This document shows, in pieces, positions 27,061 through 35,635 of a DNA stretch of 64,000 bases. The notes beneath the pieces are model-generated. The model saw nothing but the letters and a program-made list of their open reading frames with translations, was not told the origin of the DNA and made no database searches. How positions within the stretch are numbered: position 1 is the stretch's first letter; every line of letters starts with the position of its first letter. A program made the translations under genes and the position numbers. The stretch is from Betaproteobacteria bacterium. Its GTDB lineage: Bacteria > Pseudomonadota > Gammaproteobacteria > Burkholderiales > SG8-41. The DNA lies in assembly GCA_021730905.1 (NCBI GenBank), contig JAKFYK010000008.1:38588-102587 (forward strand), in the 5' to 3' direction.

Positions 27061-27543
27061 ATGGGGATAAAAATCACGGTTAACGGGCGCGTGCATGACG
27101 TCTTGGCAGACGAAGAAACGCCGCTGCTCTATGTGCTGCGCAACGAAGCCGGCTGTAAGGGCGTGCGCTACGGCTGTGGGCAGGGACAGTGCGGCACCTG
27201 CACGGTGATTATCGACGGCAAGCCGGTGCAGTCATGTGATGTGCCGGTGTCGGCGGTCGCGGGTAAATCAATTACCACGATTGAAGGCATAGGTTCCATC
27301 GATCATCCGCATCCGCTGCAACGCGCGTTCGTCGATGAGCAGGCGGCGCAATGCGGATACTGCGCTACCGGCATCATCATGTCGGCCAAAGCGTTGCTCG
27401 ATGTGAACGCATCGCCGAGCGATGCCGAGTTGAAACAGGCGTTGGCGAAAAACCTGTGCCGCTGCGGCACACACCAGCGTATATTGCGCGCGGTCAAACG
27501 CGCTGCCGCCGAAATACACGCCGCTGCCGAAGGGAGGAAATAA
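27061..27543 (+). CDS. [2Fe-2S] subunit of a molybdenum hydroxylase (IorA/NdhS-like)
   Basis: Small electron-transfer subunit of a xanthine-oxidase-family hydroxylase acting on an N-heterocycle or aldehyde. 160 residues. The N-terminal plant-ferredoxin-type cluster has Cys39, Cys44, Cys47 and Cys59 (GCGQGQCGTCTV). The C-terminal helical domain has a second cluster: Cys98 and Cys101 (QCGYC) and Cys133 and Cys135 (CRC). No signal peptide. Five bases separate it from the large-subunit ORF, so they form an operon. No FAD subunit is present, as in the isoquinoline 1-oxidoreductase and nicotinate dehydrogenase types. Confidence 0.92.
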   Translation: MGIKITVNGRVHDVLADEETPLLYVLRNEAGCKGVRYGCGQGQCGTCTVIIDGKPVQSCDVPVSAVAGKSITTIEGIGSIDHPHPLQRAFVDEQAAQCGYCATGIIMSAKALLDVNASPSDAELKQALAKNLCRCGTHQRILRAVKRAAAEIHAAAEGRK

Positions 27544-27545
27544 TC

Positions 27546-29666
27546 ATGGCTGAAACCACCGCAAAACGAGCGCTGCCCGGCAGCCTTGATACCAATCGCA
27601 ATCTCAGTCAGTGGCTCGATATCAATGCTGACGGCACCGTCACCATGCGCCCGGGCAAAATCGAAATCGGGCAGGGCATACTCACCGCGCTGCGGCAGAT
27701 TGTTGCCGAAGAACTCGACATCAATCTCGAGCGGGTCAAGCTGGTGACCGCTGTTACCGCGTTAAGCCCGAATGAGGGCATCACCTCCGGCAGCCGTTCC
27801 ATCGAGGAATCCGGTGTGGCGTTTCGTTATGCTGCCGCAGAAGCGCGTGAACTGCTGCTGGCGCGCGCCGGCGCCAAACTGGGCGTATCGATAGAGCAAT
27901 TGAGTGTGAACGACGGCGTGGTCACCGCGCGCAGCGGCGGCAGCGTGACCTATTGGGATATCACCGACAATGAATTGCTGAAGCGAGAGGCGACCGGCGA
28001 AGCCGTGCCCAAATCGCACACGCTGCACAAGATCGTCGGCACGGCGTCGCCGCGCGTGGACATACCGCGCAAAGTCGCAGGCGCGCCGACGTATGTAAAC
28101 GACCTTGATCCACCGGGCTTGCTGCACGCGCGCGTGTCGCGTCCGCCCAGCTACCAGGCAGAACTCATCAGCGTCGACCTTGACGATGTGCGCAACATGC
28201 CCGGCGTGGTGGCGGTGGTGCGCGACGGCCGGTTTCTGGGCGTGGTCGCCGAGCGCGAAGAGCAGGCCATACGCGCGCAGCGCCGCTTAACCCGTAACGC
28301 CCAGTGGCGCGAGAAAGCCACGTTGCCGGAATTCAATCCGCGTTATCTGTTGAAGCTGCAGGCGAAAACGGACGTGATCAGCGAAAAAGCCGATGCCTCG
28401 GTTGCCGTCAACGGGCGTGCGCTTGAGGGCGAATATACAAGGCAGTTTCTGGCGCATGCTTCGCTCGCGCCCTCTTGCGCGGTGGCCAGGTTCGACAACG
28501 GCAAATTTACCGTGTGGACGCACAGTCAGGGCATTTACCCGCTGCGCGCGGAAATGGCGCCGGCGCTGGGCGTGCCGCCGGAAGACATTGTGATTCACCA
28601 CGTCGAAGGCGCGGGTTGTTATGGCCATAATGCCGCCGATGACGTCGCGCTCGACGCGGCGTTGCTGGCGCGCGGCGCGCCGGGACGCACGGTGCGTTTG
28701 CAGTGGATGCGCGAGGAAGAATTCGCGTGGGAACCGTTCAGTTCGGCGATGGTGGTGAAAACGCGCGCCACACTCTCTGATCAGGGGCAGATTACCTCGT
28801 GGCAAATGGATGTGTGGAGCCACGGCCACAGCTCGCGGCCGGGGCGCGGGCCGGGCAGCAATCTGCTGGCGTCGTGGCATCTGGAAAAGCCGCTGGTGCG
28901 AGCGCAGACCGCGAATCCGGGGTTGCCGGGCGGTGGCAGCCATCGCAATGCGATACCGATTTACGATTTCCCGAATCAGAAGGTGAGCAACCATCTGATT
29001 CCAGATCCGCCGTTGCGCGCTTCCGCGCTGCGCGGGCTGGGCAGCCAGTCGAATGTGTTTGCCATCGAGTCGTTCATGGACGAACTGGCGCTGGCGGCGG
29101 GTGTTGATCCGGTGGAATTCCGGCTGCGGCATCTGAAAGATCCGCGCGGCCGCGCGGTGATTGAAAAAGTCGCGGCGATGGCCAACTGGAAAGCCAATTC
29201 AAAAGGCGATGGCACGAAAGGCCGCGGTATCGGTTTCGCGCGTTACAAAAACGGCGCAGGCTATATGGCGATCATCGCGGACATAGAACTGGCAGAGACG
29301 ATACGGGTGACCCATGTGTGGGGCGCGGTGGACGTGGGGCAGATCATTAACAGCGACGGGCTTGCCAATCAGATCGAAGGCGGCATTATTCAGTCGGTAA
29401 GCTTTGTGCTGAAAGAAGAAGTGAAATACGACCGCGAGCGCGTCACGCAGCAAAGCTGGGATGATTACCCGATACTGTCGTTCACCGAGGTGCCGGAGGT
29501 CGAGGTGGCGCTGATCAATCGTCCGGAATTGCCGCCACTGGGCGCGGGCGAAGGCACGCAGGGGCCGGTGTCGGCCGCGGTCGGCAACGCGCTATTCAAT
29601 GCGGCGGGGGTACGGCTGCGGGACATGCCGTTTACACGCGAGCGGCTGATTGCCGCGATGGCTTGA
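27546..29666 (+). CDS. Molybdopterin-binding subunit of a molybdenum hydroxylase (IorB/nicotinate dehydrogenase-like)
   Basis: Catalytic subunit binding Mo-molybdopterin cytosine dinucleotide. 706 residues, with no signal peptide and no fused cytochrome domain. Typical segments are GKIEIGQGILTALRQIVAEE, GITSGSRSIEESG, GAGCYGHNAADDVALDAAL and LRGLGSQSNVFAIESF. Near the C-terminus GAGEGTQGPVSAAVGNALF keeps the catalytic glutamate expected as the general base. The ATG at 27546 is used; the frame is open earlier, inside the small-subunit gene. The substrate is unknown. No maturation (XdhC-like) gene is nearby. Confidence 0.9.
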   Translation: MAETTAKRALPGSLDTNRNLSQWLDINADGTVTMRPGKIEIGQGILTALRQIVAEELDINLERVKLVTAVTALSPNEGITSGSRSIEESGVAFRYAAAEARELLLARAGAKLGVSIEQLSVNDGVVTARSGGSVTYWDITDNELLKREATGEAVPKSHTLHKIVGTASPRVDIPRKVAGAPTYVNDLDPPGLLHARVSRPPSYQAELISVDLDDVRNMPGVVAVVRDGRFLGVVAEREEQAIRAQRRLTRNAQWREKATLPEFNPRYLLKLQAKTDVISEKADASVAVNGRALEGEYTRQFLAHASLAPSCAVARFDNGKFTVWTHSQGIYPLRAEMAPALGVPPEDIVIHHVEGAGCYGHNAADDVALDAALLARGAPGRTVRLQWMREEEFAWEPFSSAMVVKTRATLSDQGQITSWQMDVWSHGHSSRPGRGPGSNLLASWHLEKPLVRAQTANPGLPGGGSHRNAIPIYDFPNQKVSNHLIPDPPLRASALRGLGSQSNVFAIESFMDELALAAGVDPVEFRLRHLKDPRGRAVIEKVAAMANWKANSKGDGTKGRGIGFARYKNGAGYMAIIADIELAETIRVTHVWGAVDVGQIINSDGLANQIEGGIIQSVSFVLKEEVKYDRERVTQQSWDDYPILSFTEVPEVEVALINRPELPPLGAGEGTQGPVSAAVGNALFNAAGVRLRDMPFTRERLIAAMA

Positions 29667-29683
29667 ATCGCCGGGGAAAATAA

Positions 29684-29727
29684 AAAAAAGCGGGCCGCAA
29701 AAATGGAGGGAAAAGCGGCCCGCAAAA
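29684..29727 (-). terminator. Terminator for the minus-strand gene at 29768
   Basis: GCGGGCCGC and GCGGCCCGC are perfect 9-bp arms separated by 16 nt of A/G-rich sequence. On the minus strand the stem is followed by TTTTTTTTATTTT (about 29684-29696), a classical intrinsic terminator. On the plus strand it may also limit read-through from the hydroxylase genes. Confidence 0.75.
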
Positions 29728-29767
29728 GGGAAAGGGTAGTGGGAACGGAAAATAGTGCTGTCGTGCG

Positions 29768-30001
29768 TTAAATCTGTGTCGCCAGCCCGTAAGCGCGTTC
29801 GATGAATTCCCTGGCATCGACATCATCAAAGTCATCCGGCATCTCGGGCGCGTCGAAACGCTCCGTCTCGGATTCCACTGTCGCCAGTTGCAAAGCGGGC
29901 ACTGCGTTGCTGTAAGCGCGCCGGCGCAAATCGTGTCCCACTTCCATGCTGGCATCACTGTCACTGTCTATCCTGCGATAATCTTCCATGTCGATAATCA
30001 T
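29768..30001 (-). CDS. Small acidic protein of unknown function
   Basis: 77 residues from ATG 30001, chosen because GGAGA lies 6 nt before it; in-frame starts further upstream (30013, 30076) exist. The peptide is acidic (MIIDMEDYRRIDSDSDAS, then PEMPDDFDDVDAREFIERAY) and has no signal peptide, cysteine motif or membrane segment. A strong terminator follows at 29684-29727, which supports a real single-gene transcript. No family recognised. Confidence 0.55.
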   Translation of the reverse strand: MIIDMEDYRRIDSDSDASMEVGHDLRRRAYSNAVPALQLATVESETERFDAPEMPDDFDDVDAREFIERAYGLATQI

Positions 30002-30109
30002 TGTCGTCTCCATTTGTTGATCAGTTATGTGTCGTTTACCTGCAACCGATATGTCGCAGCATTCATGCCAGCGCAAAAATGGCGCGTGCGGTAATACCGA
30101 AATAATATG

Positions 30110-30124
30110 TAAGTATTTGTTTTT
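30110..30124 (-). repeat. A/T-rich 15-bp element, perfect copy
   Basis: The reverse complement is AAAAACAAATACTTA with no mismatch, flanked by A/T-rich DNA (30100-30140). It lies in the divergent region between the small acidic protein gene and the MFS gene. Confidence 0.8.
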
Positions 30125-30290
30125 AATAATAAATATTATTCATGGTAACAAGAGAGTTCAAACGTGAACGAGGGCGATTCAGGCGCAATGGCGTGGGAAT
30201 CCAAGCGCACGGGCGTTGGAAATTTGACGGTGCGTCCAATGTCCGACAATCTTTCGACGTTCAAACTTTCGGCACTGTGATTTTTCGCAC

Positions 30291-31496
30291 ATGAACGATA
30301 CGACTAGAGCCGCCGTTCCCGCCAGCATCGCGCTGTACATGGCCGTGGTGCAGTTCCTGTTTGTGACCACCTGGACCATTTACGTGGTGTTTTTGCCGAA
30401 GCTGCTGGAAACGGCGGGGCTGCCGGCCAGCTATACGCCGATGATTCTGATCATCGATCAACTGGTGTTCATGGTGATGGATATCTATGTCGGCGTTGCC
30501 GCGGATCGCGCGCAACGCACGCTGGGCAAGGTCGGTCCGTTGATGATCGGCATGACGCTGGTGTCGTGCGTCGCGTTCCTGTTGCTGCCATTTTTCGCGC
30601 ACCTGGGTGCTGTGGTAGCGCTGGGCCTGATGCTGACCTGGGTGGTCACCTCCTCGGCGCTGCGCGCGCCGCCGTGGGTGCTGCTCTCCAAATACGCAGC
30701 CGCGCCCAGCGTCCCGCGTCTGAACACCCTGCTGTTGTGCGGCCTCGCGGCGGGCGGGGCGATTTCGCCCTATCTCGGCATCGTGCTGAAAAACGCCGAT
30801 CCGCGCCTGCCGTTTGTGTTGTCGAGCCTGACCTTGCTGGCAGCAACTGCGGGTATCGTTTATATCGAGCGGCGGCTGAGCCTGAATCCCGTCGCGCCGT
30901 CGTCGGTTGCGCCGGAGCCTGCCGAACTGGTGGGGCGCACCTGGCCGTTCCTGCTGGGCTTGCTGTTGCTCGCTGCCGGATTTCAGATTCATTTTTCCAT
31001 CAACACCGCGGCGCAATTCCTGAAATTCGCCAAGCCCGCCGATCTGGAATGGCTGATGCCGCTGTTCTGGGTCGGTTTCGGCGTGCTGATGATGCCTGGC
31101 AGTGCACTGTGCAAGCGCTTTGGCACCTTGCAGGTACTGGTGGTGTCAGCCGTGCTCGGCGCCGTGGGCGCGTATCTCGCGGCGAACGCGGGATCGCTTG
31201 ATATGCTGATCGCTGCGCAACTCATCGCTGGCGGTGCGTGGGGCAGCATGCTGATGTGCGGCTTTACCGCGGCGATGGCGGCGGGCCGCACCGGACGCGA
31301 AGGACTGGCACTGGGGCTGCTGTTCGCCGCCCTGGCATTCGCGACGCTAAGCCGCATTGCGACCGTGATGGCAGGCATACCCAAGCAATCGGCGTATGCC
31401 CCGCTGCTGTCGATGGCGCCAGTGGCGTGCTGGCTGGCGGGCGCGCTGGTGATTGGATTGCTGGCGACGCGTAAGTCAGCGGCGCTGGTGGCATGA
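30291..31496 (+). CDS. MFS-type membrane transporter
   Basis: 401 residues with about twelve predicted transmembrane helices and no soluble domain, consistent with the major facilitator superfamily. The loop between helices 2 and 3 has DIYVGVAADRAQRTLGKVGP, similar in position to the MFS loop motif (D-x-x-x-R-x-G). No neighbouring catabolic gene points to a substrate. The ATG at 30291 gives a short cytoplasmic N-terminus. It could also be described as an unclassified permease. Confidence 0.75.
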   Translation: MNDTTRAAVPASIALYMAVVQFLFVTTWTIYVVFLPKLLETAGLPASYTPMILIIDQLVFMVMDIYVGVAADRAQRTLGKVGPLMIGMTLVSCVAFLLLPFFAHLGAVVALGLMLTWVVTSSALRAPPWVLLSKYAAAPSVPRLNTLLLCGLAAGGAISPYLGIVLKNADPRLPFVLSSLTLLAATAGIVYIERRLSLNPVAPSSVAPEPAELVGRTWPFLLGLLLLAAGFQIHFSINTAAQFLKFAKPADLEWLMPLFWVGFGVLMMPGSALCKRFGTLQVLVVSAVLGAVGAYLAANAGSLDMLIAAQLIAGGAWGSMLMCGFTAAMAAGRTGREGLALGLLFAALAFATLSRIATVMAGIPKQSAYAPLLSMAPVACWLAGALVIGLLATRKSAALVA

Positions 31497-31543
31497 GCGC
31501 GTGGCGGTTCGTTCCTAATGCCGATATGAAAACCTTGCGTGTT

Positions 31544-32386
31544 TCAAAGCGACCTGGCCGAGAACGTGTCGCAGTCCTTCGGGTGGCCCGAGTCCATGCC
31601 GCGCTTGAACCATCGCACGCGCTGTTCAGAGGAACCGTGGGTGAATGACTCCGGCACGACGCGGCCCTGCGTCTGCTTTTGCAGGCGATCGTCGCCGATC
31701 GCCGTCGCCGCATTGAGTGCTTCGGCGATATCGCCGGATTCAAGCTGATTCATGGTGCCTGCGTGATGTCCCCACACGCCCGCGTAACAGTCGGCCTGCA
31801 ATTCCATACGTACTGATATCTGGTTTTGTTCAGCCTGCGAGGCGCGCCCGCGCGCTGCTTCCATCTTTTGAAAGGTACCGCTGATTTTTTGCACATGGTG
31901 CCCCACTTCGTGGGCGATCACGTAGGCTTGGGCGAAATCGCCTGGGGCGCCAAAGCGCGTTTGCAGATCGCGGAAGAACGCGAGGTCGATGTAGAGTTTC
32001 TCATCGCCGGAACAGTAGAACGGGCCCATGGCCGATTGCCCCATGCCACAGGCCGAGCGTACTTGCCCGTCATAGAGCACCAGCGTCGGGGGGCGGTACT
32101 GGGTGTTCGATTGTTGGAACACCTTGCCCCAGACGTTCTCGGTACTGCCAAGAACCTTGGAAACGAACTGCCCCATTTCGTCCGCGGGGGCGCCCTTCGT
32201 CGCCACACGTGTTTCGCGCTGAGGGACGACCTGCTCGGCCACGTTCAGCACCGCGCTGGGGTCGAAGCCAAGGAAGTAGGCGATGACGGCAATCACGATT
32301 CCGCCGACGCCCAGCCCGCCCCCGACCACGCCTATCCCGCGCCGATCCTCGACGTTGCCGCTGGCGCGCTGGTCGCCTAGTTTCAT
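31544..32386 (-). CDS. ypfJ: YpfJ-type neutral zinc metallopeptidase
   Basis: 280 residues. One membrane helix near 18-40 anchors a periplasmic or extracellular domain. The zinc site HEVGHH has His159, Glu160 and His163; ELQADCYAG further on supplies the downstream acidic ligand region typical of the family. The N-terminus has DRRGIGVVGGGLGVGGI, also typical. The family is common in Proteobacteria and its substrate is unknown. It stands alone and is divergent from the small-ORF region to its right. Confidence 0.9.
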   Translation of the reverse strand: MKLGDQRASGNVEDRRGIGVVGGGLGVGGIVIAVIAYFLGFDPSAVLNVAEQVVPQRETRVATKGAPADEMGQFVSKVLGSTENVWGKVFQQSNTQYRPPTLVLYDGQVRSACGMGQSAMGPFYCSGDEKLYIDLAFFRDLQTRFGAPGDFAQAYVIAHEVGHHVQKISGTFQKMEAARGRASQAEQNQISVRMELQADCYAGVWGHHAGTMNQLESGDIAEALNAATAIGDDRLQKQTQGRVVPESFTHGSSEQRVRWFKRGMDSGHPKDCDTFSARSL

Positions 32387-32498
32387 GTGTGCTCGCGCAT
32401 TTTATGGTCTACAGGCCAGGCTGCTCGCCACCGCTACGAAATTCACCGCGAACCACCTTGTATCGGACGCAGATCACCTATTGAATCATCCTGACGCT

Positions 32499-32573
32499 TT
32501 AGCGCAGGCCAAGAAACCCCAGGATCGCGAGAATGATGACGACGGCGCCTACTATATACACTATGCTGTTCAT
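32499..32573 (-). CDS. 24-residue single-helix membrane peptide
   Basis: ATG at 32573 to TAA at 32499 encodes a 24-residue peptide starting MNSIVYIVGAVVIILAIL and ending GFLGLR. It is one uninterrupted hydrophobic helix with an Arg at its end. AAAGG lies 7-8 nt before the ATG. From memory, peptides of this pattern recur in Proteobacteria, which would make it a conserved microprotein, but I could not search. It is too short for routine gene calls. Function unknown; a stress-related membrane peptide is one guess. Confidence 0.6.
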   Translation of the reverse strand: MNSIVYIVGAVVIILAILGFLGLR

Positions 32574-32702
32574 GGGATTGCCTTTCAAGTGGTTAAGATA
32601 AGATCAAAAATCGCGTGCTTGAAGCGATTCACTACACATTGATGCCTACTGTAGTTGGTTCGGCTTGAATGCTCTGTGCGCCAGCGCCCATATAAGTTAA
32701 TC

Positions 32703-32727
32703 AGAACCTGTTTCATAATTATTCACG
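32703..32727 (+). repeat. 25-bp repeat (family C), copy 1
   Basis: AGAACCTGTTTCATAATTAT and the next five bases match the reverse complement of 36033-36057 at 22 of 25 positions. It lies in the 290-bp spacer before the metallothionein-like gene. No gene overlaps it. Confidence 0.55.
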
Positions 32728-32866
32728 CGCCGGGTCTTTTAGTCGCTCCGGTAGTGCTTGTCGTTGTGCGCTCCGAACGTGCGCCAGCGTACAGACCCCG
32801 AACTGCCGGGAGAAGAAAATATTAATAACAACAGGCAGTGGATTAAAGTTCAAAGCGGAGTTCGCC

Positions 32867-33100
32867 ATGGCTAAATGCGACATGTGCGCAAATGACTACG
32901 ACAAATCGTTTCAGGTGGTGGCGCAAGGCAAGACCTATACCTTCGACAGCTTTGAATGCGCGATTCACACCCTTGCGCCCGTCTGCGAGCACTGCGGCGT
33001 GCGCATCATCGGCCACGGCCTGGAGAAGAGCGGCCGTATGTTCTGCTGCGATTACTGCGCCGAGCGCTCCGGCGTGAAGGAATTGCGCGACCGTGCTTAA
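32867..33100 (+). CDS. Small Cys-rich metallothionein-like / zinc-ribbon protein
   Basis: 77 residues with eight cysteines, Cys4, 7, 31, 40, 43, 60, 61 and 64, and several histidines. These form CxxC pairs (CDMC, CEHC, CCDYC) suited to bind zinc or other soft metals. It resembles proteins annotated as prokaryotic metallothionein-like, but the spacing also fits a zinc ribbon. No signal peptide, so cytosolic. CGGAG lies before the ATG. A CBS-domain gene follows 50 bp later and may be cotranscribed. Confidence 0.8.
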   Translation: MAKCDMCANDYDKSFQVVAQGKTYTFDSFECAIHTLAPVCEHCGVRIIGHGLEKSGRMFCCDYCAERSGVKELRDRA

Positions 33101-33150
33101 GCCGCAAAGAGACACTTCAATTGTGAAGCCGTGATAACAGGAGAATAGAC

Positions 33151-33567
33151 ATGCAACAACTCAAAGCGCTGATGAGCCGCGACGTGAAAGTCATCAGTCC
33201 CGACATGACTATCGGGGAAGCCGCCAAAAAGATGCGTGATGGTGATTTTGGAATGATGCCGGTCGGAGAGGACGATCGCATGATAGGAACGATTTCGGAT
33301 CGCGACATTGCGATTCGTGCCGTGGCCGAGGGCAAGAACGTCGACACTAAGGTTCGTGATGTGATGTCCGAAGGCATCGTTTGGGTCTACGAGGACGACT
33401 CGGTTGAAGAGGTTGCCACGATGATGAGCAAGCACCAGGTACGCCGTTTGCCCGTGGTGAATCGTGACAAGCGGCTGGTTGGCATTGTGGCGCTGGGTGA
33501 TTTTGCCGTTGAAAGTTCGGAAATCCGGCCGGCAGCCAAGGCGCTTTCGGAAATATCGAAGCCATGA
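33151..33567 (+). CDS. CBS-domain pair protein
   Basis: 138 residues made almost entirely of two CBS domains (about 7-60 and 70-125), a Bateman module that binds adenine nucleotides. Typical segments are VISPDMTIGEAAKKMRDGD, GTISDRDI, VYEDDSVEEVA and RRLPVVNRDKRLVGIVALGD. No enzymatic domain is attached, so it may regulate a partner. AGGAG lies 8 nt before the ATG. The stop overlaps the ATG of the next small ORF. Confidence 0.93.
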   Translation: MQQLKALMSRDVKVISPDMTIGEAAKKMRDGDFGMMPVGEDDRMIGTISDRDIAIRAVAEGKNVDTKVRDVMSEGIVWVYEDDSVEEVATMMSKHQVRRLPVVNRDKRLVGIVALGDFAVESSEIRPAAKALSEISKP

Positions 33568-33761
33568 TGAAGCCGTCAAAAGGCACCACCAAATCGCATG
33601 TGCCGCACACACCTGTCAGCACACGGCAGTTTCCATTCAATGCACGCACGGGCGCGACGCCGAGCCGTGAAGCCGTTCGCGAGGGCGCGCATCCGGTGAC
33701 TGCGCCGCGCCAAACGAACCGTCGTACGGAAAAGGCTAAAAAGAGCCAGACAGACATTTGA
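33564..33761 (+). CDS. Small basic hypothetical protein
   Basis: 65 residues, Lys/Arg/Thr/Pro-rich and without predicted structure (MMKPSKGTTKSHVPHTPVS at the start, RRTEKAKKSQTDI at the end). The ATG overlaps the CBS gene stop in an ATGA arrangement, which favours translational coupling. No domain recognised. It could be a real disordered protein or an open frame by chance. Confidence 0.4.
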   Translation: MMKPSKGTTKSHVPHTPVSTRQFPFNARTGATPSREAVREGAHPVTAPRQTNRRTEKAKKSQTDI

Positions 33762-33805
33762 TTTCACGGCGTTGATTTCACGGTGCGCACTCGAATCTGC
33801 AAGGC

Positions 33806-34534
33806 ATGACCTACTGTATCGGCGTATTGCTTGACCAGGGAATGATTTTCGCCTCGGATTCCCGCACCAATGCCGGCATCGACAACTTTGCCAAGTTCTG
33901 CAAGATGACGGTATTCGAGTGTCGCGGCGACCGGGTGATCGTTTTATTAAGCTCTGGAAACCTCGCCGGAACGCAGGCCGTGGTCAGCGTGCTGAACCAG
34001 CGCTGCGCTGCTGGCAGCACGGACAATAATCTGTGGAGCGCGCGCACGATGTTCGATGCGGCGATGTTGGTGGCGGACGCGATGCGCGATATCGAGCGGC
34101 GCGACGGCGCTTACTTGTATGAGAGCAAGATCAGCTTCAATGCCTCGTTCATTGTCGGCGGACAGATCAGGGGCGAGGGATTACGGCTGTTCCGCATCTA
34201 TGCCGAGGGCAATTTCATCGAAGCCGGCGTGGACACAACCTACTTTCAGACCGGTGAAACCAAGTACGGCAAGCCCATCATCGACCGCGTTATTACGCGT
34301 GCGACGCTCCTTGCCGACGCTGCGAAGTGCGTGCTGGTTTCGTTCGATTCGACCATGTGCAGCAACCTGTCGGTGGGCATGCCGATCGACCTGATCAGCT
34401 ATGAAAAAGACAGTCTAGAAGTGCGGCGGCGGCGCCGGTTCGATGAGGGGGACGCCTATTTCAGCGCGCTCGGTCGCGAGTGGAGGGAAGGTTCGCGCAA
34501 AGTATTTCGTCACTTGCCTGAGCTGATTTGGTAA
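33806..34534 (+). CDS. Anbu, proteasome-type Ntn-hydrolase
   Basis: 242 residues of the Anbu (ancestral beta subunit) family, self-assembling proteasome-like peptidases. The sequence starts MTYCIGVLLDQG, placing Thr2 as the likely N-terminal nucleophile after Met removal; FASDSRTNAG carries the conserved Asp region. Anbu genes usually sit beside a transglutaminase-like, an alpha-E and an ATP-grasp gene, and none of these is here. Its neighbours are a CBS protein and a diguanylate cyclase. No strong ribosome site is visible. Natural substrates of Anbu are unknown. Confidence 0.88.
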   Translation: MTYCIGVLLDQGMIFASDSRTNAGIDNFAKFCKMTVFECRGDRVIVLLSSGNLAGTQAVVSVLNQRCAAGSTDNNLWSARTMFDAAMLVADAMRDIERRDGAYLYESKISFNASFIVGGQIRGEGLRLFRIYAEGNFIEAGVDTTYFQTGETKYGKPIIDRVITRATLLADAAKCVLVSFDSTMCSNLSVGMPIDLISYEKDSLEVRRRRRFDEGDAYFSALGREWREGSRKVFRHLPELIW

Positions 34535-34580
34535 GCGGCCGCAGCCTCGCCCGCGTCGCTTGAGCGGCACTTTTGGTACG

Positions 34581-34597
34581 AGATTCGCCTCGAATCT
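34581..34597. terminator. Small hairpin between the converging Anbu and GGDEF genes
   Basis: AGATTCG-CCT-CGAATCT is a perfect 7-bp stem with a 3-nt loop located between the two converging stop codons. It has no clear T-run, so terminator function is uncertain. Confidence 0.3.
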
Positions 34598-34606
34598 GGC
34601 AGGCAG

Positions 34607-35512
34607 TCAGCGATCTAATGTTCCCAATTGCTTGCGAAGCGCGTAGAAGCAATAGCCCTTGTCGCTTTGCTTGGCTGCATACATCGCGCTGTCCGCATTC
34701 TTGACCAGAACAAGCGCCGATCGTCCATCTTCGGGATAAAAGGCAATCCCTATGCTGGGCTTCACGCTCAGCGTTAGTCCGTCGAACTCGCAGGGCTGGG
34801 CGATACTCTCGATTATTTTACCGGCAGCAAGTGCGGCATCGGCGTCGGTTTTGACTTCCAGCATCAGGTACAGGAATTCGTCCCCGCCCTGGCGTCCGAC
34901 GGTGTCTGCGTCGCGCACCAGGGTTTGCAGCCGCTCCGACACGATTTTTAAAACTTTGTCTCCCGCGTCATGTCCGTAAGAATCATTGATGCTCTTGAAT
35001 TTATCAAGATCAATGAACATTACCGCAAGGCGCCACGCATGACGCCGCGCCTGCGACAAGGCGTTCCTCAGCCTGTCATTGAACAAGTTGCGGTTTGGCA
35101 GGCCGGTGACGACATCGTGGAATGCAAGGTGGCGGGCACGCTTTTCCTGGGCCTGGGTATCTGATAGTTCGGCCTGGGTATCCGCCAATTCGATTTGGCT
35201 CACAGCGAGTTTGCGTTCCAGTTTTCTGCGCTCCCTGATCTCGTCGGTGAGCGCCTGATTAACCAGAGACAGATCGTCCGCGCATTCCTGGACTTTATCT
35301 TCAACCTGTTCACTTTGATGCAGCGCCCGCTCGACTTGTTCCAGCGGCAAGTGTTCAGTAATCTCTTCCTTGATTACCGCGTTGACCGATGCGAGTTCCT
35401 GTGCGCACTCCTCAACTTTGCCTTTGATCTGCTCACTATGATTCAGGGCGCTTACCAATGGTGGGATTGGCACGACGGCCTGGGTTGCTGATTTGGTTAT
35501 ATCGGAACTCAT
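34607..35512 (-). CDS. Diguanylate cyclase with duplicated coiled-coil sensor region
   Basis: 301 residues. The N-terminal 125 residues are a long coiled coil built from two related blocks of about 40 residues (HSEQIKGKVEECAQEL and HQSEQVEDKVQECADDL). The GGDEF domain keeps GGDEF at 209-213 with an intact inhibitory RxxD (RDAD, 200-203), so it should make c-di-GMP and be product-inhibited. There is no membrane segment or signal peptide, so it is cytosolic. The heptad repeats suggest oligomer-dependent activation. It converges with Anbu. Confidence 0.9.
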   Translation of the reverse strand: MSSDITKSATQAVVPIPPLVSALNHSEQIKGKVEECAQELASVNAVIKEEITEHLPLEQVERALHQSEQVEDKVQECADDLSLVNQALTDEIRERRKLERKLAVSQIELADTQAELSDTQAQEKRARHLAFHDVVTGLPNRNLFNDRLRNALSQARRHAWRLAVMFIDLDKFKSINDSYGHDAGDKVLKIVSERLQTLVRDADTVGRQGGDEFLYLMLEVKTDADAALAAGKIIESIAQPCEFDGLTLSVKPSIGIAFYPEDGRSALVLVKNADSAMYAAKQSDKGYCFYALRKQLGTLDR

Positions 35513-35635
35513 TTATGTTACTTCTCCTGGTAAGAGCGCGCGACAAATTGATGCGCATCGGTGCTCTGATCGTGCCGACCGCATGTCATGCCAGCGCAGA
35601 CCGGCATGGCGTCAAAGTCGTGGTTGCGCCTGCTC

